The notes beneath the pieces are model-generated. The model was not told where the DNA came from, searched no databases, and worked only from the letters and a program-made list of their open reading frames with translations. Source: an uncultured Bacteroidales bacterium (GTDB taxonomy: Bacteria; Bacteroidota; Bacteroidia; Bacteroidales; FEN-979). Taken from it: a DNA stretch of 43,647 nt. Made by a program: the position numbers and the translations under genes. The DNA lies in assembly GCA_903877385.1 (NCBI GenBank), contig CAIRDP010000001.1, positions 1 to 43,647 of the forward strand, read 5' to 3'. Shown here piece by piece: positions 8,663 through 17,315 of the stretch (position 1 is the first letter of the stretch; every line of letters begins with the position of its first letter).

Positions 8663-9936
8663 TTCAAAAATGTTTTATCAAGCACTTTGATTCCCAGCCT
8701 GCATTCGAGGCATCGCCTATGATCACAATAGTTTCTCTTCAGCTGGATCAGGGCCTGTGATTCCAGCGCATTTCCTGCTCTGACCCCCAGGGATCGCCAC
8801 ATCCTGGTTTCGTGGTTCTCCTCTCCCTCCATATTCTCAAGCAATTCAAGGGCTCTCATCCTTAAAGGGCTTACATCTCGCGCCGAGCCGTATGCAAAAA
8901 GGTAGGGTGCAAGAATGTTTATTAGCAGCAAACTGGCTGAGGGCAGGCCCATTTTTTTCTCATGTTTCCCTGAACTTTTCCCGAAGCGGTAATGGGTGCT
9001 CCAGTATTCAGAAGCGCTGAGCTGAAAAAACCTTTCCAGCCTGTCCTTTTCTGTGATATTAATCAGGATCCCCGGTTCTGCCTTGCAGCTGAAGAGACAC
9101 TGAACCAACTGGCTGATCCGGATGTCGGGGAAATTCAGGGGGTGCAGCCTGAGTCTTTTCCAAATCCCCTGCTTTAAAGGTTTTAAGGCATATTTGCTTT
9201 GCTGGTGCCGGTACTCGGCCTGCAGGGAACATGGGTACTTACCCCGGGGATGCATGCCCAGCAGCCCCGATTGACCGTAAAACAAGGATTCCAGACTGAA
9301 CAGTTTGTCGGCGTTTTTTCTTACGATCTTCAAAGGGATGGACCTGGCGAGCAATTCGAAGGGCAACGCATTTATGCGGAATCCAAATCCTGATGAAAGC
9401 AGGATATAAAGTACTTCATCCCAGTCGGAATATTCATCAAGCAAACGAAAGATGAATGAAGACTTTGCATTCAGCCTTTCCGCCGCAAGAGCAGGAGCCC
9501 AAAACCTGACTACCGTGGAAGCGTTCCCGTTAAGAAGCCTGGAACAGGGTATCCAGTTGCGGTTCTGCATGATTTCGTTATACCTGTCCTCAATTGAGGA
9601 TGGGAAATTGTTTTTCATCACCAGTGTAGGCATCAACTCTCTTTGTTTTTGCCTGATCACCTGGTCGTTCTCATAAACCACATGGAGGATGACATTTTCG
9701 TAAGCCGGGTCAAACTGGTGCCTGTGCCTTATCCAGTCCGACGAACGGTAGTGAAGTTCAACATTGCCTGCCCACACTGTTTCGCTGATACGGATCCGGG
9801 CATTGAAAAAGTCAGGGCCCCCGTCGGTATTCTGAATCCCAGGATGCAGAACGGTCAGCCTTTCCCCTGCAACAGTGAGCAGATCAGGGTTAAGCAGCCT
9901 GTATTTCCATATATACTGAAGAAATTGTTCGTTCAT
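8659..9936 (-). CDS. DUF2851 family protein
   Basis: Protein of 425 residues. The N-terminal block from MNEQFLQYIWKYRLL through TDGGPDFFNARIRI and WAGNVELHYRSSDWIRH is the hallmark of DUF2851, a family common in Bacteroidota with no established function. The C-terminus has a Cys cluster (YCDHRRCLECRLG) that could bind a metal. There is no signal peptide or membrane segment, so it should be cytosolic. The conserved GPDF...GNVELH pattern looks like acidic and His residues of a metal site, but that is only inference. It is the first gene of a coupled pair with the HhH protein. Confidence 0.85.
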   Translation of the reverse strand: MNEQFLQYIWKYRLLNPDLLTVAGERLTVLHPGIQNTDGGPDFFNARIRISETVWAGNVELHYRSSDWIRHRHQFDPAYENVILHVVYENDQVIRQKQRELMPTLVMKNNFPSSIEDRYNEIMQNRNWIPCSRLLNGNASTVVRFWAPALAAERLNAKSSFIFRLLDEYSDWDEVLYILLSSGFGFRINALPFELLARSIPLKIVRKNADKLFSLESLFYGQSGLLGMHPRGKYPCSLQAEYRHQQSKYALKPLKQGIWKRLRLHPLNFPDIRISQLVQCLFSCKAEPGILINITEKDRLERFFQLSASEYWSTHYRFGKSSGKHEKKMGLPSASLLLINILAPYLFAYGSARDVSPLRMRALELLENMEGEENHETRMWRSLGVRAGNALESQALIQLKRNYCDHRRCLECRLGIKVLDKTFLK

Positions 9937-9945
9937 AATTCAGTA

Positions 9946-9983
9946 ATGAGTGATAAGCCATGAGCCATTAGCCATGAGCCATG
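9946..9983. repeat. Low-complexity repeat of GCCATGA / GCCATTA units
   Basis: Successive units AGCCATGAGCCATTAGCCAT and then GAGCCATG follow an ATGAGTGAT start. The tract lies just upstream of the DUF2851 start, in the divergent spacer with the coiled-coil gene. It is non-coding and looks like a slippage-derived spacer. Confidence 0.6.
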
Positions 9984-10087
9984 TTGTTTCTCATTGTATA
10001 CCCTTAATCCTTTTCTAAGCAAAAAGTGATATGGTATCCTGATTTTTTTTACTGCCGTTTTGTCATATTGATCCCGGCTTGAAATAA

Positions 10088-10119
10088 TTTGCATCCGGGC
10101 ATCCAAATAATTATCTTTG
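10088..10119 (+). promoter_or_regulatory. Bacteroidota-type promoter for the coiled-coil/zapA/6S unit
   Basis: TTTG at 10088-10091, a 20-base gap, then TATCTTTG at 10112-10119, both exact matches to the phylum consensus. It lies 26 bases before the ATG at 10146, so the leader would be about 20 bases. Confidence 0.7.
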
Positions 10120-10145
10120 CAAGAAATTCCAAACGGTTTTGATGT

Positions 10146-10433
10146 ATGGACGATGTCACAACCCTGGTTTCGGGCATTGATTTTAAGGTCCGGAAGCTTA
10201 TCGCCCGGCAAAAGAAACTGAGGAACGAAAATGAAAATCTGACTATTGAGTTAAACCAGCTAAAAAAATTAAACGAAGAACAAAAACAGGTAATTAAGGG
10301 ATTTGAAGAAAAAATCCTGGTATTGAAACTTGCCAAAATGGCCGAAGGAGAAGAAAACAATTCCGACGTCAAATCAAGAATCAATGAACTTGTGAGGGAA
10401 ATCGATAAATGTATTGGGTTGTTAAATACCTGA
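10146..10433 (+). CDS. Small coiled-coil protein upstream of ZapA
   Basis: Acidic protein of 95 residues, almost wholly helical. Residues about 20-65 have regular heptads (KLRNENENLTIELNQLKKLN) with no signal peptide or membrane segment. I do not recognise a named family. It is 19 bases upstream of zapA in the same unit, and small coiled-coil genes are often found in that place in Bacteroidota. By position and shape it may be a ZapB-like partner of ZapA at the division ring; this is inference, as sequence resemblance to ZapB is limited to its coiled-coil character. Confidence 0.75.
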   Translation: MDDVTTLVSGIDFKVRKLIARQKKLRNENENLTIELNQLKKLNEEQKQVIKGFEEKILVLKLAKMAEGEENNSDVKSRINELVREIDKCIGLLNT

Positions 10434-10452
10434 GAGAGATTCCTGCTGAAAA

Positions 10453-10755
10453 ATGAATGAATTTGCTATTTCATTGAATATTGCCGACCGGCCATACAGG
10501 CTTGTCGTAGAGAAGGATCATGAGGAACTGTTTCGCAAAGCAACACGACTGATTGATAAGAGGATTAAGGATTATTCAGTGAATTATGCTTATAAGGACA
10601 AACAGGACCTACTGGCCATGGTCGCTCTGGAATATGCAACAAGTTTTCTTCAGGACGAGGAACTGCTTAAGCAAAAGGAAGGGCAATGGAAATCAAAACT
10701 GGAAGAAGTAGACCATGTCCTGGCAGAACATCTTTCCGAACAGGACGTTCCTTGA
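10453..10755 (+). CDS. zapA: Cell division protein ZapA
   Basis: Protein of 100 residues that binds FtsZ and bundles its filaments at the division site. The N-terminal globular part (MNEFAISLNIADRPYRLVV, then EELFRKATRLIDKRIKDY) and the following DKQDLLAMVALEYA helix are typical of ZapA, and the C-terminal half continues as a coiled coil used for dimers. Length is normal for the family. It follows the small coiled-coil gene by 19 bases and precedes the 6S-like RNA and rny. The zapA - 6S RNA order also occurs in Proteobacteria. Confidence 0.9.
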   Translation: MNEFAISLNIADRPYRLVVEKDHEELFRKATRLIDKRIKDYSVNYAYKDKQDLLAMVALEYATSFLQDEELLKQKEGQWKSKLEEVDHVLAEHLSEQDVP

Positions 10756-10779
10756 AATTGATCAAAGATTTACCCGCAC

Positions 10780-10942
10780 TAATTCAGACAGTTTGTAAAC
10801 CTAACATTACAAGCATTAGGGCAAAGCTCATGGGTTTGTAGGACAGGCCTCGCTCCTGCTTGCAGGATTCCGGTTACGGCCGGACAGTGGACGTTCGAAT
10901 TTCCCGGCAGCCCTAACCATGTCGTTAAGAGGTTTATCATTA
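10780..10942 (+). ncRNA. ssrS: 6S RNA (SsrS-like)
   Basis: 6S RNA mimics an open promoter and binds housekeeping RNA polymerase. This non-coding stretch between zapA and rny can fold as one long interrupted hairpin. A closing stem pairs TAAACCT (10796-10802) with AGGTTTA (10930-10936); an inner stem pairs TTAGGGC (10816-10822) with GCCCTAA (10910-10916). The apical part holds TCCTG-cttg-CAGGA and TCCGG-ttacgg-CCGGA. An intrinsic terminator follows at once. Position beside zapA is a known 6S location. The ends are approximate and no covariance search was run. Confidence 0.75.
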
Positions 10943-10968
10943 CCTCGCTGATTAGCGCGGGTTTTTTT
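10943..10968 (+). terminator. Intrinsic terminator of the 6S-like RNA
   Basis: A short stem (CGCT, GATT loop, AGCG, extended by CC/GG with a mismatch) is followed by TTTTTTT at 10962-10968. It lies 26 bases before the rny ATG, so rny must be reached by read-through or from a promoter I cannot see. Confidence 0.7.
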
Positions 10969-10993
10969 ATTCTAACTAATAAACACTATAAAG

Positions 10994-12538
10994 ATGCCAA
11001 ACATCCTTTTATTCGTAATTATCGGAGTAAGCGGTATGATCATCGGAGGGCTTATCACCGGTACCATCCTGAACAAAGCGCTGGAAAGGAAGCGTGATGC
11101 GCTGCTGAAAGAAGCCATGGATAAGGCCGAAGTCATAAAGAAAGAAAAGATACTGCAAGCCAAAGAAAAATTCCTCCAGCTTAAAACCGAGCATGAAAAA
11201 TTCGTTCATGAGAAGAGCGAGGAGATATCCAAGAATGAAAACAGGCTGAAGCAAAAAGAGGGTACAATAAATCAAAAAATTGAAGAGCTTGCAAAAAAGC
11301 AGAAAGAAATAGGTACTATAAAACAGAATCTCCAGACCCAGGTTGATATCGTAAGCAAGAAACAATCCGATCTTGACAAGGCCCAGAAGGTTCAGATAGA
11401 AAAACTCGAAAGCATTTCAAACCTTTCTGCCCTGGAAGCCAAAACCCAGCTTATTGAAAACCTGAAGGAGGAAGCCAAGTCCGATGCCCTTGTACATGTG
11501 AAGGACATCATTGACGAAGCCAGGATCACAGCCAATACCGAGGCTAAAAAGATCATCATTGAAACTATACAGAGGACTGCCACCGAGCATGCCATTGAGA
11601 ATACCGTTTCGGTATTTAACATAGAAAGCGAGGAGATCAAGGGCAGGATCATCGGGCGCGAAGGACGCAATATCCGTACCCTGGAGTCCCTTACAGGTGT
11701 CGAGATCATTATTGATGATTCTCCCGATGCCATTCTTCTTTCGGGCTTCGATCCGGTAAGAAGGGAGATCGCAAGGCTTTCACTGCACAAACTGGTGACC
11801 GACGGACGTATCCACCCTGCACGTATAGAGGAAGTCGTTGCCAAAACACGTAAACAAATCGAGCAGGAGATCAATGAAACAGGTAAACGGGTAAGCATTG
11901 ACCTGGGAATTCACAACCTTCACCACGAACTCCTGCGTATGATCGGTAAAATGAAATACCGTTCATCCTATGGGCAGAACCTTCTTCAGCATTCCATCGA
12001 AGTAGCCAAGCTGAGCGCCACCATGGCGGCAGAACTGGGGATCAATCCCAAGAAAGCGAAACGGGCAGGATTGTTGCATGATATCGGTAAAGTTCCAGAT
12101 AATGAGCCGGACCTGCCACATGCCATCCTGGGCATGAAAATGGCCGAAAAGTTTAAGGAAAAACCTGAAATCATCAATGCTATAGGAGCCCACCACGACG
12201 AGATCGAGATGGACAACCTCATCTCACCCATCGTCCAGGTTTGTGATGCAATATCAGGAGCCAGGCCGGGTGCCCGCCGTGAAGTTGTTGAAGCCTATAT
12301 TGAAAGGCTCAAGCACCTTGAAGAACTGGCGCTGAGTTATCCTGGTGTAGTGAAAACCTTTGCCATTCAGGCAGGCCGCGAATTGCGCGTTATCGTTGGA
12401 GCCGAAAAGGTAAATGACCTTGAAGCCAACCAGCTTGCTTTTGACCTGTCGAAGAAAATTCAGAGCGAAATGACCTATCCCGGACAGATCAAGATCACGG
12501 TCATCAGGGAAACCAGGGCGGTGCAATACGCTAAATAA
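10994..12538 (+). CDS. rny: Ribonuclease Y
   Basis: Membrane-anchored endoribonuclease of 514 residues that starts mRNA decay. An N-terminal membrane helix (about 4-24, [20 protein letters not shown]) is followed by a long charged coiled coil (about 30-170). The KH RNA-binding domain includes [17 protein letters not shown], and the HD domain contains the metal pair His362-Asp363 in [12 protein letters not shown]. Length and order match the family. It follows the 6S-like RNA and its terminator and converges with the DUF421 gene. Confidence 0.97.
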   Translation: MPNILLFVIIGVSGMIIGGLITGTILNKALERKRDALLKEAMDKAEVIKKEKILQAKEKFLQLKTEHEKFVHEKSEEISKNENRLKQKEGTINQKIEELAKKQKEIGTIKQNLQTQVDIVSKKQSDLDKAQKVQIEKLESISNLSALEAKTQLIENLKEEAKSDALVHVKDIIDEARITANTEAKKIIIETIQRTATEHAIENTVSVFNIESEEIKGRIIGREGRNIRTLESLTGVEIIIDDSPDAILLSGFDPVRREIARLSLHKLVTDGRIHPARIEEVVAKTRKQIEQEINETGKRVSIDLGIHNLHHELLRMIGKMKYRSSYGQNLLQHSIEVAKLSATMAAELGINPKKAKRAGLLHDIGKVPDNEPDLPHAILGMKMAEKFKEKPEIINAIGAHHDEIEMDNLISPIVQVCDAISGARPGARREVVEAYIERLKHLEELALSYPGVVKTFAIQAGRELRVIVGAEKVNDLEANQLAFDLSKKIQSEMTYPGQIKITVIRETRAVQYAK

Positions 12539-12553
12539 AAGGCTTTCGCCTTT
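12538..12553. terminator. Small hairpin at the rny / DUF421 junction
   Basis: AAAGGC, loop TTTC, GCCTTT directly at the rny stop codon. It is followed on the plus strand by CACTATCTCACTAC rather than a T-run. It may protect the 3' end or act as a weak two-way terminator for the converging genes. Confidence 0.4.
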
Positions 12554-12567
12554 CACTATCTCACTAC

Positions 12568-13089
12568 TTAATTTTCCTTTCTCACCACCTTGTGCCCCTT
12601 ATGCCTGTGGCTGCTTTTCGCTGAGTATGATTTGGATAAAACGCTGATATTCCCATCGACCTCCAGGATTGCAATATCCACTTCTTTCTCCGATGGAACC
12701 CCGTGTTCGCGGATAGCTTCAAGCACCTCATCCCGCGTGATTTTGGCAAGTTTCAGATGCGATTCCAGGATCTCCCCCTGGTAAACCAGCATTACCGGAT
12801 CCCCCTGCAGAGCCTTGCCGAAACCCGGAAAACTGTATTGCAAGTATTTCATCGCATAATTTATTGCGAATAATGCAAGGGCTGCCAGCAAGCCCCCGAT
12901 GAGGCTGTTGTCGCCAAGCACCATGGCGTTCTGAACAGCATTGCTGATAAGCAAAATAAACACCAGATCAAAAACCGATAGCTGCGAAAGTTCTTTCTTC
13001 CCAAATAAGCGGATTGCAAGTATCAGGAAAACATATACTGCTATTGCACTGAAAATTATCTGAAGATAATGATTACCAAAGATATTCAT
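12568..13089 (-). CDS. DUF421 (YetF-like) membrane protein
   Basis: Protein of 173 residues from the ATG at 13089; an in-frame TTG at 13098 adds three residues. Three hydrophobic segments lie at about 10-28, 38-56 and 58-76. A soluble C-terminal domain then carries GDPVMLVYQGEILESHLKLAKITRDEVLEAIREHGV and an ILEVDGNISVLSK end. This arrangement is DUF421. YetF-type proteins are linked to membrane or spore functions in Firmicutes; the role here is unknown. It ends facing rny and is divergent from the LolA-like gene. Confidence 0.85.
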   Translation of the reverse strand: MNIFGNHYLQIIFSAIAVYVFLILAIRLFGKKELSQLSVFDLVFILLISNAVQNAMVLGDNSLIGGLLAALALFAINYAMKYLQYSFPGFGKALQGDPVMLVYQGEILESHLKLAKITRDEVLEAIREHGVPSEKEVDIAILEVDGNISVLSKSYSAKSSHRHKGHKVVRKEN

Positions 13090-13363
13090 ACGATTCAAAT
13101 TTACGTTCCTGTTTAAATTGATTTCACAAATATCGTTGAAATGCAGGAATCTTCATGATTAAATCGGCATCAAACATTTCAAAAGCCAGAGCCGGAATCA
13201 AGACCCTCCATGTCAGGGAATTTACCCTTAATTTGAAAACATCTATATATAAATTAAGTTGGTATTTTTACCACCTGAATTTTAATTTGTAATTTGCCGT
13301 AACAATTTTGGAATTCATGCTTCTAATTCATACGTAATTTATAAACCAAATAAATCTGATAAC

Positions 13364-14095
13364 ATGAAAAGATCTGTTGCTATATCAATTATTGCTTTCC
13401 TTTTGCTTGCTGCTGCCGGGAATGCCCAGGAAATGAAACTTGACGATATCCTGAATGCTTATTACAAGGCCACAGGCATCGAAAAAATGAAGGACTGGAC
13501 CACCCTCACCGAAAAAGGAAAAACCATCGTCCAGGGAATGGAATTCCCATTCACAATGACAACCAAGAGACCATCCAAATTAAGAGTGGAAGCAGAAGTA
13601 CAGGGGAATAAAATGATACAGTGTTACGATGATGGCAAGGGCTGGAGTGTTGTTCCCTGGTCGGGTTCATCAACTCCCCAGGACATGACACCCGATGAGA
13701 TCAAGAACATGAAAGAGCAAACCGATATTGAAGGTGCCCTGTACAACTGGAAAGAAAAAGGCCACCAGGCCGAGCTGATTGGCAAGGAAGATATGGAAGG
13801 ATCTTCGGCATACAAAATCAAAGTCTCCAAAGCCAATGGCGATGTTGACAATTATTTTATTGATGCCGAAAATTATATACTGCTGAAAACATCCTCCAAA
13901 GTCAAGATTCAGGGAAACGAGACTGAAAGCGAGAGCTTGTTTACAAACTACAAGGATATAAACGGGGTCCTGGTAGCCGAAACAATCACCACGAAAATTA
14001 AGGATCAGACGGTTTCCCAGATCATGATCGAAAAGGTTGAGATAAACCAGGCCGTCAACGACAGCATTTTCGTAAAGCCCCTTGTAAAAAAATAA
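13364..14095 (+). CDS. Exported LolA-like (outer membrane lipoprotein-sorting) protein
   Basis: Protein of 243 residues with a clear signal peptide (MKRSVAISIIAFLLLAAAGN, cleavage near AQE). The mature part begins MKLDDILNAYYKATGIEKM, then alternating strands and a C-terminal YKDINGVLVAETITTKI segment. This is the pattern of the LolA/LolB-like half-barrel proteins annotated as lipoprotein-sorting proteins in Bacteroidota. The fold binds lipid or acyl chains in the periplasm; the true cargo is not known, and it need not be the main LolA. The secreted propeller gene follows after 18 bases, so they probably form one unit. Confidence 0.75.
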   Translation: MKRSVAISIIAFLLLAAAGNAQEMKLDDILNAYYKATGIEKMKDWTTLTEKGKTIVQGMEFPFTMTTKRPSKLRVEAEVQGNKMIQCYDDGKGWSVVPWSGSSTPQDMTPDEIKNMKEQTDIEGALYNWKEKGHQAELIGKEDMEGSSAYKIKVSKANGDVDNYFIDAENYILLKTSSKVKIQGNETESESLFTNYKDINGVLVAETITTKIKDQTVSQIMIEKVEINQAVNDSIFVKPLVKK

Positions 14096-14113
14096 ACAAT
14101 AAAAGCAATTATT

Positions 14114-17100
14114 ATGAAGCTGGTGATCAATATCATTGTCGCCTTCCTTTTGTGCTTTGTTTCCGTTTGGACTAAAGCCCAGGATCGCATTAAAGTGGAT
14201 GAAAATACGTTTGGTGATATCCAGGCCCGGCAGATAGGTCCGGCTACCATGAGCGGGAGGATAGCTTCCCTGGATGCCGTTGACAGAAACCCTGCAATAC
14301 TTTATGTTGGGGCTGCCACCGGGGGGCTGTGGAAATCGAAAAATTTCGGCACAACGTTCAAACCTGTTTTCGACAAATACAATCAATCGATAGGTGCCAT
14401 TACCATTGATCAGCAGCATCCCGATACCGTTTGGGTTGGTACGGGTGAAGTGTGGGTGAGAAACTCAGTTTCGGTGGGCGACGGGGTCTACCGGACTTAT
14501 AACGGCGGTGAGAGCTGGAAAAAGATGGGCCTGGAAAAGACCGAGAGGATCGCTAAAATCGCTATAAAGCCAGGGAACCCCGATGTTGTGTTCGTAGCGG
14601 CCCTGGGCAATCTTTGGAATTCAGGTACCGACAGGGGCTTATACAAAACCACCGACGGCGGAAAGACCTGGGAGAAAGTGCTGTATGTTGATGAAAATAC
14701 GGGCTGCAGCGATGTGGCGATAGATTGGAAAGATCCTGAGATCATGTATGCAGGGATGTGGGAATTCCGCAGAACTCCATGGTCGTTTAGTTCAGGGGGT
14801 AAAGGCAGCGGCTTGTTCCGCTCTTCCGATGGAGGAAAAACCTGGGCAAAGATCACCAAAGATATGCCTGAAGGTATTCTCGGCAGGGTGACGGTTTCTG
14901 TTTCGCCGGTGAAACCGGAACTCGTATATGCCCTCATTGAGGCAGAAAAAACCGGTTTATACCGTTCTTCCGACAAGGGAAATTCGTGGAAAATGTTAAC
15001 CCAATCTGAAAATGTAAACGACCGTCCTTTCTACTTTTCCTTTATTGCCCCGGATCCCGTCGACACCAATGTAATTTACAAGCCGGGGTTCAGCCTTTAT
15101 AAAAGCAATGACGGAGGCAAAACATTCAGTTCAGCGGCTGTCGAGGGCGGGAATTACCACGGTGATTGTCATCCCGTATACATCGGCAAGAAAGATAACA
15201 GCCTGATCTATATGGGAACTGATGGCGGAGTATATTATTCGATGGATAAGGGCAACACCTGGAGGCTGATGCGAAACCTGCCGGTTTCACAGTTCTACCA
15301 CGTCAGTTTTGACAAGGCTGATCCCTTTAATGTTTACGGAGGATTGCAGGATAACGGTTCATGGTATGGCCCGTCGAGGTCGTCCAACGGCATCACCAAC
15401 AGCAGTTGGAAAAACATTGGGTTTGGCGATGGGTTTTATGTATACTGCGACAAACTTGATTCAAACATCCTTTACTGGCAGTTCCAGGGTGGAAAAATTG
15501 CAAGGTATTACCTGAAGTCGGGGGAATATAAATCACTGATCCCATTCAAAGACAAGGATACCAAGGAACTCCGCTTTAACTGGAATGCCCCGATGATTTT
15601 CAGCCCCACCAGCAACCGGTTCTATGCCGGCGCCCAGTATATTTTTAAAACCAGCAACCGGGGAGATTCCTGGACCCGCATCTCTCCCGATCTCACGACA
15701 GATGATCCGAAAAAGCTGAAACAGGAAAAATCAGGCGGGCTTACCGTCGACAACTCATCCGCAGAGAACCATTGTACCATATACACCATCAATGAATCCC
15801 CTCTCGACAGCCTGATCATTTGGGCAGGCACTGATGACGGCAACCTCCAGGTCACTGCAAACGGGGGCAAAACATGGACGAATGTTGTTGGCAATATCCC
15901 CGGCCTGCCGGCGAACACCTGGTGTTCTTATGTTGAGCCAGGCCATTTTGATAAAAACACAGTGTATGCGACATTCGACGGACACCGGATGGGAGATAAA
16001 ACGCCTTATGTTTTCAGGTCAACCGACCTTGGCAAAACCTGGAAAGCCCTGGCCGACACATCGGTCAAAGCATACTGCCATGTGATCAGGGAAGATTTGG
16101 TAAAATCCGACCTGCTCTTTCTCGGAACCGAAGGCGGACTTTACTTGTCGATAGACGGCGGGCAAAGCTGGTCTTTCTTCAAGGGAAACATTCCACACGT
16201 GCCTGTCATGGACATGGTTATTCATCCTAAGGAGCAGTCCCTCATCCTTGCGACACACGGCAGAGGGATCATGATCATTGATGACCTCACCCCTCTCAGG
16301 CAGATTACAAAGGAAGTTTTGGCATCGGACGTAAAATGGCTGAACCCGAAAGATTATATCATCAGGGAAGGTTCATTCACCCAGGAGTGGAACGGGGATG
16401 ACGAATACTTAGGCCAGGTTCCCCAGGATGCAGCTCCGCTTGTATATTACATGAAAAAACGGCATCTTTTCGGAGATATTCATCTGGAAATATATGATGC
16501 CGGGGGGAAAATGATCAAGAGTCTTCCGGCCGGCATGCGTAAAGGGATCAATGTGGTGCAGTGGACTATACAGATGAAACCACCCAAAGTGCCCGTTTCC
16601 CCTCAGATGGAAGGTTCTGCATTCGCCGGGCCTCAATATTCACCGGGTGAATACACGGTAAAGCTTTTCAGGAATAACGAGGTTTACGAGACAAAGATCC
16701 GCCTTTTACCCGATCCCAAATCCATGTTTTCGCTTCAGGATCGTGATCTGCGACAGAACTCCATCATGAAAGCCTATAACCTGCTCCAGGCACTGGCATA
16801 TACCGACCGGCAGGCCAGGGAAGTCCGCGACAAGTCGAAGGCCCTGTCAAACACAGCTTCAAAATCACTCTCGAAGAAGCTCCTTACAGCCTCGGTCAGA
16901 ATGGACACCCTGCATTGCAGGATAGTCTCAACCAGGGAAGGCAAGGTAACCGGCGAAGAAAGATTAAGGGAAAAAGTTGCCTTTATCTACGGTTCAATAA
17001 TGCAATACCCGGGCAGGCCTACCGATTCCCAGATCCAGGGGCTGGACGTTCTTGCAGCCGAATCAGACAAGATCATAAGCGAAGTAAACAATTTCATCAG

Positions 17101-17194
17101 TTCCGACCTTCCCAAACTCAACGAAGAGCTGGCAAAGGAAAAAAAGGCCGGGATTAAAATAATTTCACAGGAGGATTTTAACAAAGAACCATGA
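14114..17194 (+). CDS. Secreted beta-propeller protein, sortilin (VPS10)/BNR type
   Basis: Protein of 1026 residues with a signal peptide (about 1-22, ending near TKAQ). Residues about 35-720 hold many Asp-box turns of the S-x-D-x-G-x-T-W kind, for example RTYNGGESWKKM, KTTDGGKTWEKV, RSSDGGKTWAKI, SMDKGNTWRLM and SIDGGQSWSFF. They indicate a large, probably double, beta-propeller. A non-propeller region of about 300 residues follows, with strands (EYTVKLFRNNEVYETKIRLL) and then helices. Such proteins are often called VPS10 domain or glycosyl hydrolase BNR proteins, but I see no sialidase catalytic set. It probably binds a ligand outside the inner membrane. Confidence 0.85.
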   Translation: MKLVINIIVAFLLCFVSVWTKAQDRIKVDENTFGDIQARQIGPATMSGRIASLDAVDRNPAILYVGAATGGLWKSKNFGTTFKPVFDKYNQSIGAITIDQQHPDTVWVGTGEVWVRNSVSVGDGVYRTYNGGESWKKMGLEKTERIAKIAIKPGNPDVVFVAALGNLWNSGTDRGLYKTTDGGKTWEKVLYVDENTGCSDVAIDWKDPEIMYAGMWEFRRTPWSFSSGGKGSGLFRSSDGGKTWAKITKDMPEGILGRVTVSVSPVKPELVYALIEAEKTGLYRSSDKGNSWKMLTQSENVNDRPFYFSFIAPDPVDTNVIYKPGFSLYKSNDGGKTFSSAAVEGGNYHGDCHPVYIGKKDNSLIYMGTDGGVYYSMDKGNTWRLMRNLPVSQFYHVSFDKADPFNVYGGLQDNGSWYGPSRSSNGITNSSWKNIGFGDGFYVYCDKLDSNILYWQFQGGKIARYYLKSGEYKSLIPFKDKDTKELRFNWNAPMIFSPTSNRFYAGAQYIFKTSNRGDSWTRISPDLTTDDPKKLKQEKSGGLTVDNSSAENHCTIYTINESPLDSLIIWAGTDDGNLQVTANGGKTWTNVVGNIPGLPANTWCSYVEPGHFDKNTVYATFDGHRMGDKTPYVFRSTDLGKTWKALADTSVKAYCHVIREDLVKSDLLFLGTEGGLYLSIDGGQSWSFFKGNIPHVPVMDMVIHPKEQSLILATHGRGIMIIDDLTPLRQITKEVLASDVKWLNPKDYIIREGSFTQEWNGDDEYLGQVPQDAAPLVYYMKKRHLFGDIHLEIYDAGGKMIKSLPAGMRKGINVVQWTIQMKPPKVPVSPQMEGSAFAGPQYSPGEYTVKLFRNNEVYETKIRLLPDPKSMFSLQDRDLRQNSIMKAYNLLQALAYTDRQAREVRDKSKALSNTASKSLSKKLLTASVRMDTLHCRIVSTREGKVTGEERLREKVAFIYGSIMQYPGRPTDSQIQGLDVLAAESDKIISEVNNFISSDLPKLNEELAKEKKAGIKIISQEDFNKEP

Positions 17195-17255
17195 TGCGCG
17201 GAGTTCCAATAACAGACTCTTTTAATGAAAGAAATGAAGTTTCGGTCAAAATCTT

Positions 17256-17263
17256 TATTTTTG
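17256..17263 (+). promoter_or_regulatory. Candidate -7 box for the lysine-rich microprotein gene
   Basis: TATTTTTG matches TAnnTTTG exactly, 52 bases before the ATG at 17316. No clear TTTG is seen 19-21 bases upstream of it. It suggests that the small gene has its own transcript apart from the propeller gene. Confidence 0.4.
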
Positions 17264-17315
17264 CGATGGAATTAATAAATCAAAAATAAGTCTATTAACC
17301 AAAAACATTCAGGAT

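Noticed and set aside
10780-10942. tmRNA, suggested by GTTCGAATTTCCC at 10893-10905
   Set aside because: No tRNA-like acceptor end, CCA or tag reading frame; the fold and the zapA neighbour favour 6S RNA.
13090-13363. Promoter boxes for the DUF421 and LolA-like genes
   Set aside because: Several TAATTTG and CAAATTTA strings exist, but none has both an exact -7 box and a TTG at the right distance, so no call is made.
13670-14419. 249-codon antisense open frame under the LolA-like gene and the propeller start
   Set aside because: It crosses two clear signal-peptide genes on the other strand, and its residue mix (many Phe, Ile, Asn, Gly in no pattern) is that of a shadow frame.
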